DNA of 64,000 bases from assembly GCA_037039925.1 (NCBI GenBank), contig JAXRKP010001014.1:70001-134000 (forward strand). The letters are read 5' to 3'. How positions within the stretch are numbered: the first letter of the stretch is position 1; each line of letters opens with the position of its first letter. The notes under the pieces were generated by a model, which was not told where the DNA came from, did not search any database, and saw only the letters and a list, made by a program, of their open reading frames with translations. Shown piece by piece: positions 11,560 through 22,954 of the stretch. A program made the translations under genes and the position numbers. The stretch is from Doris montereyensis. Taxonomy: Eukaryota; Mollusca; Gastropoda; Nudibranchia; Dorididae.

Positions 11560-12420
11560 AAAATGACATTGTACCATTGCCAAGACATTCAACAGGTTAA
11601 CAAGAACCTAACCCAAAGTGACCAAGATCTTTTTACCTGACAACCAACAGCAAATCTGCCTCAGTGATGGGGCTAAGCAAGCTTTGGTATTAAAAGGGGA
11701 CTCCTCTATACCAAATGCATCAACGAGAGCCTCCAGATTGTCATGGAATTGAGCCGCTGTGATCCGCAACTGACCTCTGTTACTTGATGCGAAGCAGGCA
11801 TTGATGGTTGCCATTTCAACGGCTTTCGGAGCTTAAATAATCCAGGTCCCATAGTAGATCAAGAAAGAGAGAGAGAAAACTGTAGTCAAAGTCAAGGAAA
11901 TGATGTCATTTCACAAATGTTGATACAGGCATTACTCAATACCAAATGCCTCTGATCATGAGATCTAGATCAACGCCTTGGTAAACAAAACGTTTTTAAT
12001 GTTTAGATTCTACTTGTGACGATTGACATTGGATCTACAAAGTATCTAAATCTATCCCCTTACATTCCCTTACTTTCCTAACAGTAATTGCATTCCCGTC
12101 CCCGTCAACACTATCGTGCGCATTGATGGAGACAAAGACTGTGTAACAGCCTTTACCTTCGCATTAGTACACTCAAAAGGTCATGTGAAGATTCCTGACC
12201 TCACTTCGTGTAATCTTATTCTAAATTTAGTACATAGCATCATTTATAGAACCAATGAGAGCTAGCAAAATAAGAGGTGTGTGCCTTGGCGATTTCTCTC
12301 GGCTTGAACAATGTGGACCTGCATTGGCAGCTGTCGGGTTCTGTCCGTTTGAAGAAAGCCAGGGTATGGCTGGCATGTGTAGCCTGACCTTGAATTAATA
12401 ACATGTCACAGGATTTGATT
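11560..12420. other. Intronic sequence, nothing firmly recognised
   Basis: This is the middle of the hexosaminidase intron. A minus-strand open frame of 68 codons (11608-11814) is present but matches nothing that I recognise. Confidence 0.35.
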
Positions 12421-12429
12421 TTGATATTA

Positions 12430-12748
12430 TCCTCATCACTAAGGTGATCTCAGGGATTTTGGTAGGATTTTTAATTTTGTCCAAATTGCCCTGTAAACAG
12501 CTAAATGTAAAGTGCACAACATGTTGTTATCTGCACACGTGACCTTCTTTTTATCAACCGTCTCCGATATGAATAGCTGTCTACCTGGACCAGGGGAGTT
12601 TACCAGAAAAACTTATATTTCAACCTGCGAGGCTTGAAGCCTCATTTGTTGAGAAATAAAGATGCTATTTCGGATTACATTTTTTGGTTTGTTTTATCAA
12701 GGCTGGTTGAGAAGCTGACGCCTTGCCTCTGGAGTACCTTGTCCCCTG
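12430..12748 (-). mobile_element. tRNA-derived SINE, diverged copy
   Basis: Plus-strand blocks 'CTAAGGTGATCTCAGGG', 'TTTTGGTAGGATTTTTAATT' and 'CTACCTGGACCAGGGG' are shared with the SINE at 22205-22495, as is the head 'GACGCCTTGCCTCTGGAGTA'. The element therefore reads on the minus strand, with its tRNA-like head at the right. About 100 bp between the body and the head do not match and may be a later insertion or strong divergence. It sits in the hexosaminidase intron. Confidence 0.75.
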
Positions 12749-12834
12749 TTCGTGAGAAAATAAAATACACAAATGTATAGTGAAGAAGAAAAATTCCTCT
12801 TTGTCATGTGTTGTCCTTTGCTTTTCTTTTTCAG

Positions 12835-12939
12835 GCCAAGAGCATCTGCTATTGCTGAACGGCTTTGGAGCAACAAAGAGGTTAAAAATCTAGACAAGGC
12901 CTCAGAGAGATTGTCCGAGCATCGGTGTAGAATGATCAA
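12835..12939 (+). CDS. GH20 beta-hexosaminidase, next exon
   Basis: After a 3' splice site (TTTTTCAG|GCCAAG) the exon supplies the G that completes Trp and then encodes [13 protein letters not shown] and [14 protein letters not shown], ending at AA|GTAAGT. '[12 protein letters not shown]' followed by 'RLSEHRCRM' is the signature C-terminal helix region of eukaryotic GH20 hexosaminidases. The phase agrees with the exon at 9119-9209, and joining them gives an uninterrupted conserved protein stretch. The usual final segment (a short Arg-Gly-x-x-Ala-x-Pro...Cys tail) must lie in a later exon that I could not identify, so the gene's 3' end is unresolved. The intron between the two exons is 3.6 kb and full of repeats. 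Confidence 0.9.
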
Positions 12940-13149
12940 GTAAGTTAGAAAAACACAATACACTCATTCTCATTCTTTGATTGAACGTGATAAGTTTCTA
13001 TGTCAACGTATTCTTTGAATATAATTTAGTCACTGTGTTTCGCAGCCAATGGTTTATTTCACATCAATGTAATGAATATAAAACATATTATTGATAAAAT
13101 CTTATACATGTTGCCTTTGTAGCCCAAAACCTGATAGCTCATGACAACG

Positions 13150-13275
13150 TTACAGTCATGTCTCGATAGTCCGGACTTAGGTAATCCGATAAACAGATGA
13201 GCAGGGGACAGATTTTTTTCCTTTTTATTTGTTTTCGATAATCCGGAAATTCAGGATTCCGGATCAAGACCTAGT
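13150..13275. mobile_element. Single pogo/Tigger-like terminus
   Basis: A TA-flanked 'CAGTCATGTCTCGATAGTCC' followed by repeated 'ATAATCCGGA'-like blocks resembles the inverted-repeat ends of pogo-type elements. No matching inverted end is visible nearby, so this is either a solo end or chance. Confidence 0.3.
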
Positions 13276-13440
13276 TTTGAAACAAGTTACCATAATGTAG
13301 AGAGTTTATGTTTTGATAAACCGAACACTTACAGTTGCAGTTCGAGATAGTCTAACCAGTCAGCTGACAGAGCATCAACTATCCTAACACCACTCGCCAT
13401 ACAAATTGCACTTTTCTCTTTCTTTGTCTTTCTTTTTCTC

Positions 13441-13733
13441 TCTCACTCTCTCTCTTCTTCTTCTTCTTCTTCTTCTTCTTCTTCTTCTTCTTCTTCTTCT
13501 TCTTCTTCTTCTTCTTCTTCTTCTTCTTCTTCTTCTTCTTCTTCTTCTTCTTCTTCTTCTTCTTCTTCTTCTTCTTCTTCTTCTTCTTCTTCTTCTTCTT
13601 CTTCTTCTTTTTCTTCTTTTTCTTCTTCTTCTTCTTTTTCTTCTTCTTCTTCTTTCTTCTTCTTCTTCTTCTTCTTCTTCTTCTTCTTCTTCTTCTTCTT
13701 CTTCTTCTTCTTCTTCTTCTTCTTCTTCTTCTC
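13441..13733. repeat. Very long (TTC)n microsatellite
   Basis: About 290 bp of almost pure TTC, with a few TTTTTC interruptions near 13608-13655. The Arg, Lys, Glu, Leu and Ser homopolymer frames are artefacts. Long pure GAA/TTC tracts can form triplex structures. Confidence 0.98.
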
Positions 13734-13759
13734 CTTCTTCTGGCTTGGTGTAAATTATG

Positions 13760-15530
13760 TGCAAACATGAAACCCGATGCACAAATCGAAGACAGAGAGA
13801 GAGAGAGAGAGAGGGGTGAACACGATAGAGAGACAGACAGACAAGCAGCTTGGCAGAGTCATTTGTCAACCTGCCATCGGTCCAGTAAGCCGTTTGGTCT
13901 AACTTCTGTCAACTCCAGTTTGTCCTAAAGTTGCTGGGTTTGATGTACCACTGAAGGCTTTTCAACCTTGAAACTTCTCAATAGCATCTCTGTGGTGGGT
14001 ATCAATAACTTCAGGTCTAATGGATTTTAAGAATGGGGGGAAAAGAAGCCGATAGATCTTGAATTAGAAGAACCCAAAGCAAAATCAAAGCCCTCGATAT
14101 TTTAACTGTGATACATATAACTCTGACAAAACCTCTTTATTTTTATATAAAAATGATAGAAATATAATTTTTCACCCATGACTGACATAAATATGTTGCA
14201 TCACTGAAAGAGCTACTTAAGCAGGTCAAATCTTATATAAATTTTCTTATTTGTCTATTTATCATAAAAAGGTCGAGTTTGGGACCTAAATGTTGATTTT
14301 CTATTCTCTACATATTCGGGTAGAACAATCATATATCTACAAGTTTATGGCAGAAAAATGTCCACATGACGTATAATTTTTTGGTTACAAAATATTTTGT
14401 AGACAAGATAGTCAATTTTTACTTCAACACACTGAATGAGAAGATGGCGGCTGAAATCTTGTATAATGTGGCTCTAAATGGCTGCACCTGGCAACATTAG
14501 TTTCGCTTGCCTGTCGAGAATACCACACACTGCTTTGGCCTAACACTGGTGACGTAAAGAGGTGGAGGGGGCAGCGTGTTTATCTCCTTGCGCACAAGTT
14601 TAGGAAGAGAGGAATAAAACAAAACAATAGTAATTATAACGACTGTTTTCACAGCAGTTTACATCTAAACATAGTTATAATCATCTGACAATACCAGACT
14701 GTTGCAAGAGTAAGGGGTCTGCTACAAGAAGGGCAACGGTCTGAAAGCATCTTCTTTGTGTTATATTCTTTTGATTTCTTTGTCTGCATTTTCTCAAAAT
14801 GTAGTTTTCCCCATAAAATTACTATCTCCTCTGTCATGTACTGACCAATTTGTATAAAATTTGATACACAGGTTCCACTTGTCAATATTCATAGAATAAC
14901 GTCGGCTTTTTTATACCAAAGGGCAAAAATTTGTAATAAAAATGCCATTTTGCATATAAACGATATATGTTTTGTTTTCTTAATTCATTAAAAGGTTATC
15001 AAAAATATCTAAAAACCCTGACATTACTCTTTAGATACTGAATGGAATAAACAATCTGCATAGGTTTGTTAATGTTATTCATAACTAAGTGAGGAGTTAG
15101 ATGTTGAAAAAAGGGTCAAAATGCAAGATGGCAGCGTTTCCATAGCAACCAAAGAAAGCTACAAACTTTTCAATGATATAGGATGACTCTTTTTTCTTTT
15201 TATATACTAAATGGAAAAACCCCCTACCCCAAAAGCAAAAAAATTATGGCAACTATCTTACCCATTTTCTCACTTGCATCTTCACTCTCCACAGAAGAGG
15301 CATCAACGCAGGAAATAAGCGGTCCTGGCTACTGCACTCTCCACCAAAAGCGTCGACTGTTCAATGAGGCGATGGGCTGCAAAGGGGGTAACTGCAGTCG
15401 AAATCACAACGTGGTGGAAAGTGAGGACATCAGGTTCATCTGAGTCAAAGAGGTGGCAGTCTGACAGAATGCGGCAAGGTGGGCAGTCCCAATGGCTAGG
15501 AAAATTGATGGTGGCATGAATTTAATGCAT
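13760..15530. other. Non-coding stretch, nothing firmly recognised
   Basis: The stretch is AT-rich, with a (GA)n run at 13795-13812. A short segment 'AAGATGGCAGCGTTTCCATAG' near 15125 has a loose counterpart near 37041, which hints at a dispersed repeat I cannot name. A 86-codon plus-strand frame at 15183-15443 has no recognisable domain. Confidence 0.35.
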
Positions 15531-15532
15531 GG

Positions 15533-15660
15533 CATCGATGGCTTTATGGTTAGCGGCAAGACTTGGAATCATGAGGTTTTGGGTTCAAATCCTGGCAATG
15601 CTAAGACTGACATGTTCTTTGGGAAAAACTCTTTAATGCCCTTCTGATTCTGATGATATT
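15533..15660 (+). mobile_element. tRNA-derived SINE head and partial body
   Basis: A-box-like 'TTTATGGTTAGCGGC' and B-box 'GGGTTCAAATCC' are spaced as in a tRNA, and are followed by 'TCTTTGGGAAAAACTC', the counterpart of 'CCTTGGGAAAGTCAC' in the SINE at 38886. The body then runs into the ~35-bp minisatellite array, whose unit may have started as the SINE 3' end. Confidence 0.7.
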
Positions 15661-15719
15661 ATTCAGAGTAAAATAAATCAATTTCTTTTAAATGATATCC
15701 AGATGAAAATTGATTGACT
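15640..15719. repeat. Left part of ~35-bp AT-rich minisatellite
   Basis: Units resemble 'AATGATATCCACAGTAAAAT' followed by 'AAATTGCCTT'. The array is split here by the piggyBac at 15720-18001 and resumes on its right side. Confidence 0.8.
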
Positions 15720-18001
15720 TTAACCACTAACTTCCCAGGGCCTGGCCAAGAAACCATCCCCATTATCCTGGTATAAGGGGAATAACTCTCTTGGCTTAAA
15801 ACATCCATTCACAAAAACTGCTATAACTCTCATAATCAGACACCAATCAATTTCTTAAAAATGTCTAAATAAAGAAAAATGAATTACCTTTATATCATAC
15901 CAAATTTAATACCTTTGACGCATATCTTCCATGTGAAAAAAAATTCATAAACTTGAAAAATATAACAAAATCACAAAAATTTACATTAATTTGTCCACTA
16001 TTCTCCATAGAAATAGGCCTGTATGGCAATTAGTTCAGTTTTTGATGAAATTGTGCAAAACACAGTTCATTGCATAGATGTGTGTTGCAGAGCACACCCA
16101 AACACAGTCTCTGGCCTTTTATTGACTGGGTCCGAGATGTCTTTTGACGACATTGAAACACTGCCTTTGCGCCCTGGCAGCCGAACTCGACGATGGTCGG
16201 TGTAAAAGTCCCTGGGACTGATAATCCGGCAGCCGTAGGGATTTCATGGGATTTCATGATGAGTCCGTTTCCATGATGAGCCTTTCATGGGCTACGAGCT
16301 ACCTCAATGTGGAACTGCAGGTTGTTCAGAGGTTTAGTTGAAGCAGGACGTGACATGTTCTGATAGAGAATGTAGGAGTTTAGAATGGCCGACTCAATAA
16401 GAAACCACAAACAGCATCGCCACCATTTGTGGCTTTTCCTTCCTATTGGGTAGTAAGAACGGAGTTGATCCATTCTGTCAACCCCACCCATGTTTGAATT
16501 ATACAAGCACAGACTCGGGAATTTGTTTGTCGACTGGGCCATCCTTTGTGCGACGTGATGCGATACCCATTACGGGAGATGCATTTGTCGAAATCATGGA
16601 GATTGCTCGCTTGTCCCTCCACCAACAAGCAACAAGACTTCCAATCTGTCTGAATTGAAATTGATCCTTCTCAATTTTGCCTTTCAAATCCTTCGGCCAG
16701 TGTCTCCGGTTTTGTGAATTGTAGCACACGAGTATGTCTCATGTGCAAGAAGATCACTTGCAAGTTTCACTGAGCTAAAAAAATTGTCAAAATAAAAATG
16801 GTGTTTTTTCCTGAGGTATGGCTGTCCTAAGCTCCAGATCACATGATAGCCCAGTCCATTTGGCATCATTGTAGTAGCGTTGTTGCTTTTGCCCGTGTAA
16901 AAGTCGAAATCCAAAAGGAATGACGTGGTCGAGTCGCAGACGGACCATACTTTTACACCCCATGGATGGGGCTTCCTTCTTATGTATTGCTTGAATGACA
17001 AACGTCCGTGAAAGGGAATCATGGCTTCGTCAAATGAAAGAGCAATCCCAGGATTGAATAGAGAATTGCACGCAGATTTCAGGGCGGCGATTACAGGTCA
17101 GATTTTATAAAGGGGATCATAGCCATCCTGGCCTTTTGGAACGTTGTCGGTGTTGTCGGCAAGGTGTAGGTAGCGGGATACGTCCTGATACCGATTTAAG
17201 TGACATGACATCAGCCACACAAGAGACTGAAATAAGGGATCCAGTGACCAGTAAAGTGTATAAGCTGGCAATTTATGCACACCAAACATCATGTTGACAT
17301 AGATGAAGGTTTTGATATCATTCACTGTCACAGGGGTAAAATTGGTGGCATTTTTTTGTCTGGCATACAGGTTAGTTTGAGTGACTATGGTATCGATCAG
17401 AGACTCAGGAAAAAATAAATGGAAAAAATCAATTGGTTCTGATTGATAATCAGTGTCTATAAGTTCTGTATTAGAACCAACATGTGAAGTGAACAAGTCA
17501 ATTTCAACTGGATTTAGCTCTGAACTCCATGGAAAAGTTTGCGCATCACAATTGTTAAGCCCCCTAAGCCTAACTCATCGTCTGAGTCCGATCCAATGTC
17601 AGAATCACTGATAGTAGATCTAGGCCTATTATCTTCTTTATCACCCAATTCATCGTCAAAGTCTAATTCGACATCGCTTTCGTCTAAATCGCCTTCAAAA
17701 TCATCAACTGAGCTAGAAATGCCAGTAGATCTAGACGACCGAATCAAATTAGTTAGGTAGTTGAAAGCCATGATTTAAAAATTTTACAGCTCGCTTCAAA
17801 ATCGTCGTATTTCGTTTCTGTAAAGACAAGGAGAAAGTTTAACTTTTGTATCTTCCGGTAACTACACGAACGGTGAAACGAGTAGACATTTTCAAGTCCT
17901 AAAGATCCGTTTTTTACTATGATTATATAGCGGGCGATAGCGGGCGTTACGGGATAAAACGATATCGGGCGATGCCGGGGGATACGGAAGTTAGTGGTTA
18001 A
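15720..18001 (-). mobile_element. Complete piggyBac element (copy 2) with TTAA duplication
   Basis: TTAA at 15720-15723 is followed by CCACTAACTTCC, and the right end reads GGAAGTTAGTGG followed by TTAA at 17998-18001, a perfect 12-bp inverted repeat bounded by the canonical piggyBac target duplication. Length is 2,282 bp, normal for the family. The transposase lies on the minus strand. Near the right end, repeated 'GCGGGCGATA/GGGCGATGCC' motifs form a GC-rich sub-terminal region. Removing the element and one TTAA rebuilds a normal minisatellite unit, confirming the boundaries. The transposase is frameshifted, so the copy is no longer autonomous. Confidence 0.95.
16031..17771 (-). pseudogene. 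piggyBac transposase (copy 2), full length but frameshifted
   Basis: It starts MAFNYLTNL at 17771, followed by a long Asp/Glu/Ser region, 'PIDFFHLFFPESLIDTIV' (about 17425), 'FTPVTVNDIKTFIYVNMMFG' (about 17330), 'RYLHLADNTD' (about 17165), 'GRLSFKQYIRRKPHPWG' (about 17010), 'FYTGKSNN' (about 16885), 'FYFDNFFSSVKLA' (about 16790), 'NMGGVDRMDQLRSYYPIGRK' (about 16490) and 'WWRCCLWFL'. The Cys-rich C-terminus (about 16190-16060, with CNTHLC and a final CFAQFH) is the cross-brace zinc domain of the family. At least four frame changes break it. It catalyses TTAA-specific cut-and-paste transposition when intact. Confidence 0.92.
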
Positions 18002-18450
18002 TGATATAAAATCTTTTCTCATGATATCCATAGTAAAATAAATTCCTTTCTCATGATATCCACAGTAAGATAAATTGACTCTGATGGTATTCATAGTGGA
18101 ATAAATTGATTTTCACAATATTAAATATTCCTATTTGATATCCACAATAAATTGAATTGACTAATGAAATCCACAATTAAATAAATTGCCTTTAATGATA
18201 TCCACAGTAAAATAAATTGCCTTGAATGATATCTACTGTAAATTAAATTGCCTTGAACGATATCCACTCAAAAAAGTATGTGTATCTGATAACCACTGTA
18301 AAAAAATGAATTAACTCATTATGCCATAGTAAAATAATTTGTCTCTTATGATATCAACAATAAAATAAATTGTATATAATGATATCCACCGTGAAATAAA
18401 TTCCTTTCTAATGATATCCACAATAAAATGCATTCCTATCCTATGATATG
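18002..18450. repeat. Right part of ~35-bp AT-rich minisatellite
   Basis: About thirteen imperfect units of the 'TGATATCCACARTAAAATAA' type, with GATATC recurring roughly every 35 bp. Continuous with 15640-15719 once the piggyBac is removed. Confidence 0.85.
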
Positions 18451-18900
18451 CACACACAAAAAGGAAACTAAAAGTAATACTCAAACATTTCAAACATGCC
18501 ATCACCAAATCAAATAAATACCATCCTTACCCATACTTAGTATTGAGGTGCTCTGTCACAATCGATAGTTCAAAACCGTGTCTGGCCAAGGAATTTTTTC
18601 CCCATGATGTTGTACTCTTTGGAACGGTACTTCACTCTGCTTTCTTCAACTGACTCATGTGTGAATGATTGGCTGTGAAGGATTTTGTCAGAGTGCTATC
18701 ATGAAGCTCTAGCAGGCAGCTACACCATATGCTCCTCAGGGAGTTGAGGACTTTGAATGAAATAAACTTTCGAGGGAGAAATAATGCAGAGTCAGTGCCC
18801 CTGTACTTGTGTAGTGATATAGACTATGTTATATTTTTTTATATGGTCCATCATTATTTTTGCCTTCCAACTCACTTCCCTATAACCGTGTTCTCCACAG
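18451..18900. other. Probable intron, nothing recognised
   Basis: No repeats or clear exons. It ends in a pyrimidine-containing 3' splice site (GTGTTCTCCACAG) that opens the membrane-segment exon at 18901. Confidence 0.35.
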
Positions 18901-19200
18901 CTTTTCCCCCACGGCAACAGCAGCGTACCCATCCTGCTGGCCATCATCCTGGTGCTGGTGTTGACGCTGGTGGCTTTAACCCGATCCTCGTCTCGTCTCC
19001 ACCGCATGCGGCTGTGCAAAGAACCGCTTTATTCTGCTGGCGTTTGTGCTAGTGCTTCTCATCTACTTTCTGTGCTATACAACCATATGGATGCGTGCCT
19101 TTGAGTTTTCTGGCTCCATACACAAAACAGTCCAGGAGGATAAGTCGGATAAGTCGGGTGCCGCCGATTCATTTAACGATCAAAATTTCCTGCCTTCATA
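18901..19200 (+). CDS. Candidate terminal exon encoding membrane segments, unidentified gene
   Basis: After the splice acceptor at 18899-18900 one frame encodes HGNSSVPILLAIILVLVLTL, a strong transmembrane helix followed by basic residues, and stops at 19105. From about 18996 a second frame, shifted by one base, encodes RFILLAFVLVLLIYFLCYTT, another transmembrane helix, then an acidic/Ser-rich tail ending FLPS-stop at 19198-19200. Both frames look coding by composition, so either a frameshift lies near 19020 or only one frame is used. The phase does not fit directly onto the hexosaminidase exon at 12835, so this may be another gene or need an intervening exon. I do not recognise the protein. 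Confidence 0.4.
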
Positions 19201-19805
19201 GTAGTGAATTGTAAATTGGAATGAATCCCCAAATGGTTTGACTTCTGATCATAAATATGCTGGAACATGTCCTCTGTCAAAAGAAAAAAACAAGAGGGCA
19301 AGACATGGATCAGTGATGTAAAAAGATACCCGGTCATGAAGAAGTGAAGAGTACAGATTTCTATCTTTGTCTTCTTCTGCATCTCCTTTATGTGGATAGG
19401 GGAGGAATGGAGAGAGCAGTGGGAAACATATCTCTCTCTTTCTCTCTCTCATCTCCTTGAAATCTCAAGTTCAAAGACGAGATTGATAAAAAGGAAATAG
19501 AGTTCACTGACTAAAGGATCTTTGAGGAAGTTGTGTGTCACAGCAAAGTTTAAAGCAAAAGGAAGACTAATTGAAATTAAGAATAGCTAGGTCAAGGCAG
19601 TCAAACTAGGTGACAACATAGCCAAAAATGTGGCTGCATTGTCCTTTGCAGCAACGGCATTAAAACTGGATATTGTCTGCTTAAAATTGCTGGCATTATT
19701 TATGCTTTTTAACTTATTTTTGAATGTTTAACATTATTTTAAAGGAAGAAATGTGTCATGTTTACCATTGCGCTTTAAACATTTTGAAATCTCTGTGAAG
19801 TTTTC

Positions 19806-19811
19806 AATAAA
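19806..19811 (+). promoter_or_regulatory. Poly(A) signal AATAAA
   Basis: A canonical hexamer about 600 bp downstream of the stop codons of the candidate exon at 18901. It would close a 3' untranslated region of normal length. Confidence 0.35.
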
Positions 19812-19829
19812 CATCTTGAATAACAAAAT

Positions 19830-22200
19830 CTGGAAAAACACTTGTACTTGAGAAGGCCCTGTTTGAAAATCTATGATTCGAAACTAGCATTGATACAAAC
19901 GCGACTAAACATGTAATTGAAAAAGGGTACTACAATTTTAAAAAGCACAGAGACACCAAGACTTGCTGAGCCTGTTCAACCGTAAGAGTCAAAGTTAGAG
20001 GACTGGGCCTGGGTAAGGCACATGAGCATGCTTGTGCTATTGTGGTCATGATTTGATCGACCCCACCAACATGTCAACTAGAGCTGCCAAATGTCTTTCT
20101 TTCCCTCTCAAACGCCATTTGTCCCTCCAGTAGACTATCCTGCCTTGCTTCTTTAGTTGTTGTCAAGAAACACTTCATTGTAGTGTATTCCATTATTTTA
20201 AGTACGTAGTATTGATGTAATTCCTTCAATATTGAGAATCAGATAATATCCACCTGAAGCATTTACTCTTCATGCTTCAAATAGCAAATAATTGAATGTA
20301 GAATTTGTAGTACATCTATTTCTAATTCTACTGCGCTTAATGATTTTTGTCAGGCGGCTGGTCAAAGGAGTTCTAAAATCAAAGTCTAAGCGACCGGGTC
20401 AGTAAAATATGCCCTCTATTTCCTCATTGTCTCTCCCTAACTCCATGTCTGTCCCTCTTTTCTGGCTTCTCAACTTGGCAGCTCTGTGGCAACCATCCTG
20501 CTATCTCAGCATCAGTGCAGTCATCACCACGTCTTTTTATTTACTTCACATTCTTACAAAAATTGAGTCAAGTTTGCAGTGATCTACGCCTGCAGTTTTA
20601 TTTTCAACTCATCATGCAAAGCTCTACTTCTAATACTTCTATCAAAACAAAGTCAAAGGGGATGTGATTTGAATTTATTTCAATTACAAGGACCATAGTA
20701 AATGTAAGTTTGCCCTTGAATTGAAGAGCCTGATAATGGATTAATCCAAAGGAATATTTCCTAGAGCGCTTTTTTTTTTTTTTATACAGATGAGGCATTT
20801 TTAAATTGTATATTGTTTTGTTATTTTCTTTTTGTTGGAATTTGTTCAGCTGAACTGTATTTGTTCCATGCCTTGCTGCAGTTTTATGCAGAAATGTGAA
20901 TAGAGGGATGAAAAATATGGGATTTTCTTTCCCCCCCATAATATTCTCGTTTTGATCAATATTTGATTTGCATGATGTATTTCTACTTAATAATGTTTTT
21001 TGAAGAACATAGAATTGAATGGATGCCGTGAGAAGAATTATGTTGATACCTTCCAAAAATGTCTTTGCAAAGACATCTCTAATGAAGCAGCCTGTGGTTT
21101 ACAAAATGAAGTGCAGAAAGAAGACTAAGAGACTGTGATCTTAAATGATCATCATGTCACTTTTTGTTCGTTCTTTTTGTCTGAGTAATCTTTTGTTTTT
21201 ACATTGATCCTTGTACAGTCTCAATCTTCCTATATCCCGTTTCCAAACAATTATATTGTTGAGGAATTCATTTTAAAATCAAAATATTTAAAAGTAGGTG
21301 ACAAGAGGTAACAAACAAAGCTGAACAACAACAAAAAAAGGAAGAATTTAATCCTACATTTACGTTGTCTTTTTTTGTTCTCATTCTCATGTGTAGAAAT
21401 GATACGATGTTAGTCTACATGAGGACCATAAGATATGACATGTTAATCGTGATAAATACTATAAGATGTAACAGGTTATGTTCTTTGTAATTGCCATAAT
21501 ATGTTATGTCCATTATCATTGCCGCCTTGTATTTCCAAATCTGTTAAATAGCAGAGTGCATACTTGGAAACCTTATCTCTGTCAACATTGTTTGTTTTGA
21601 GAGTTTGGTTGAAAGTTGTATACGATGGTGTTTTTAATTTCATTTAAGTTTACATTCCTAAACACAAGCCAAAATTGGGAATCAAAAGCCAAATCAAGAG
21701 ATGAAAAACAAATAAAAGATATAAATCCCCCCCCCACAAATAAATGCAACACAACGCTATGATTGAAAGTCTCTATTTAGATATCAAATTTGACATTTTT
21801 TACCCATGCAAGCACCATAAAGTGTAATGATACTGAAAATGATGAAAAATATTTTGCTGGTACCTTTTTACAATTTTAGGCTTGTAGGTCATCGTGAGAT
21901 GTGTTTGACACCATAGAAACTTCCTTGTATAAATATTTTTCCATTGTACAAAAAGGGCTGACATTTATTTGAGCCCACTGGTTTGGCTTGAAACTGTAAA
22001 ATGATAGTATTAAGTTGTATTGATTTTATGTCTGTCAGTGTGTCTGTTGATAAATGTTCACATGGCAGTCATCACAGGTGGCCCATGCTTTGACTTCGAC
22101 TCCACAAACTGTCATGTGCTCATAGAATTTATGGGTTCGAGCCAGTCATTTTTGAGTGGGTCTAAAGAACATAACTGTACAAAAGACTTGCATATTTAAA
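19830..22200. other. Long non-coding stretch, no firm feature
   Basis: About 2.4 kb of AT-rich sequence with a poly-T run near 20770 and a C-run near 21727. A splice-acceptor-like site at 20340-20353 is followed by a 16-codon frame that could continue the phase of the hexosaminidase exon, but its sequence does not match the expected tail. No transposon ends are seen. Confidence 0.4.
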
Positions 22201-22204
22201 TTTG

Positions 22205-22495
22205 ATTTGATTTACTCACATCCACAACTAAGGTGATCTCAGGGTTTTGGTAGGATTTTTAATTTTGCCCAGACTGCCCTGCAAACAGCCATGGGATCTT
22301 TAACGTGCATAGAGTGTTGTGATCTCCTTTTTATCGTCCGTCTCTGACGGGACAAGGTGTCGATCCACCTACCTGGACCAGGGGGTAGATTTTGCTTGGA
22401 AAAAATCCAAAAACAAATTCAAACATCGGGGGGGTTCGAACCCACTACCTTTTGGTTGAGAGCCTGACACCTTGCCTCTGGACTACAGAGTCCCC
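22205..22495 (-). mobile_element. tRNA-derived SINE, better-preserved copy
   Basis: On the minus strand the element starts with 'GTAGTCCAGAGGCAAGGTG' (A-box-like) and 'GGGTTCGAACCC' (B-box), then continues with 'TCCTGGTCCAGGTAGGTGG', 'GACGATAAAAAGGAGATC' and 'GCACGTTAAAGATCCCATGG'. The last blocks resemble a body shared by many invertebrate tRNA SINEs, which is from memory and unverified. A C/G run near 22428 lies between head and body. The same family occurs at 12430-12748. Confidence 0.85.
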
Positions 22496-22950
22496 ACCTA
22501 TTTAAATAACACCCCCTCTCAGAAGGTCAACCGTTTATTTCTCCCCGCCACTACTATGTTTTGTCTTCTAGGCAGTAAAGGGGTTAAAGGCGCTATTGGT
22601 AGGGCCTCTTATCAAGTGAGGTCTTTTCAGCTCTGCATCACTTGTGGAGCTCTTGGTTGATTTCTACATATACACACAATCACATATTATTACATATTTT
22701 TTGGTCTCTTTTTTCTTCTCCATCACATGTGTCTGTCTTTGGTGGCATGTAAATTACCCAAAACCTGCCGGTATGCTTCCTGAACTCCCAGTTTTAAAGA
22801 TCTCCACAATCTCCCATGAAACAGTCAAATTCATATATATATAATATATATATATACATGTAGTGTGGATATTGTATGTTATGTTCATCATTTTATGTGA
22901 AGCTATTCATAACCATGTCCGCAAAGTCAAATCTTACAAAAGCCAGACAA
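22496..22950. other. Non-coding stretch with possible TTAA end and (TA)n
   Basis: 'GGCAGTAAAGGGGTTAA' near 22571-22587 looks like a solo piggyBac-type or TTAA MITE terminus, without a visible partner. A short (AT)n tract lies at 22834-22855. Confidence 0.3.
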
Positions 22951-22954
22951 ATGA

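Noticed and set aside
11608..11814. 68-codon minus-strand frame starting ATGGCAACC with a donor-like site after it
   Set aside because: It looks like a possible first exon, but there is no homology I can name and no downstream exon. It also lies inside the hexosaminidase intron.
13379..13869. Open frames of poly-Arg, poly-Lys, poly-Glu, poly-Leu and poly-Ser
   Set aside because: They are translations of the (TTC)n tract in different frames.
20340..20407. Splice-acceptor-like site followed by a short frame in phase with the hexosaminidase exon
   Set aside because: The peptide (RLVKGVLKSKSKRPGQ) lacks the Ala-x-Pro and final Cys expected of the GH20 tail, and is only 17 residues.
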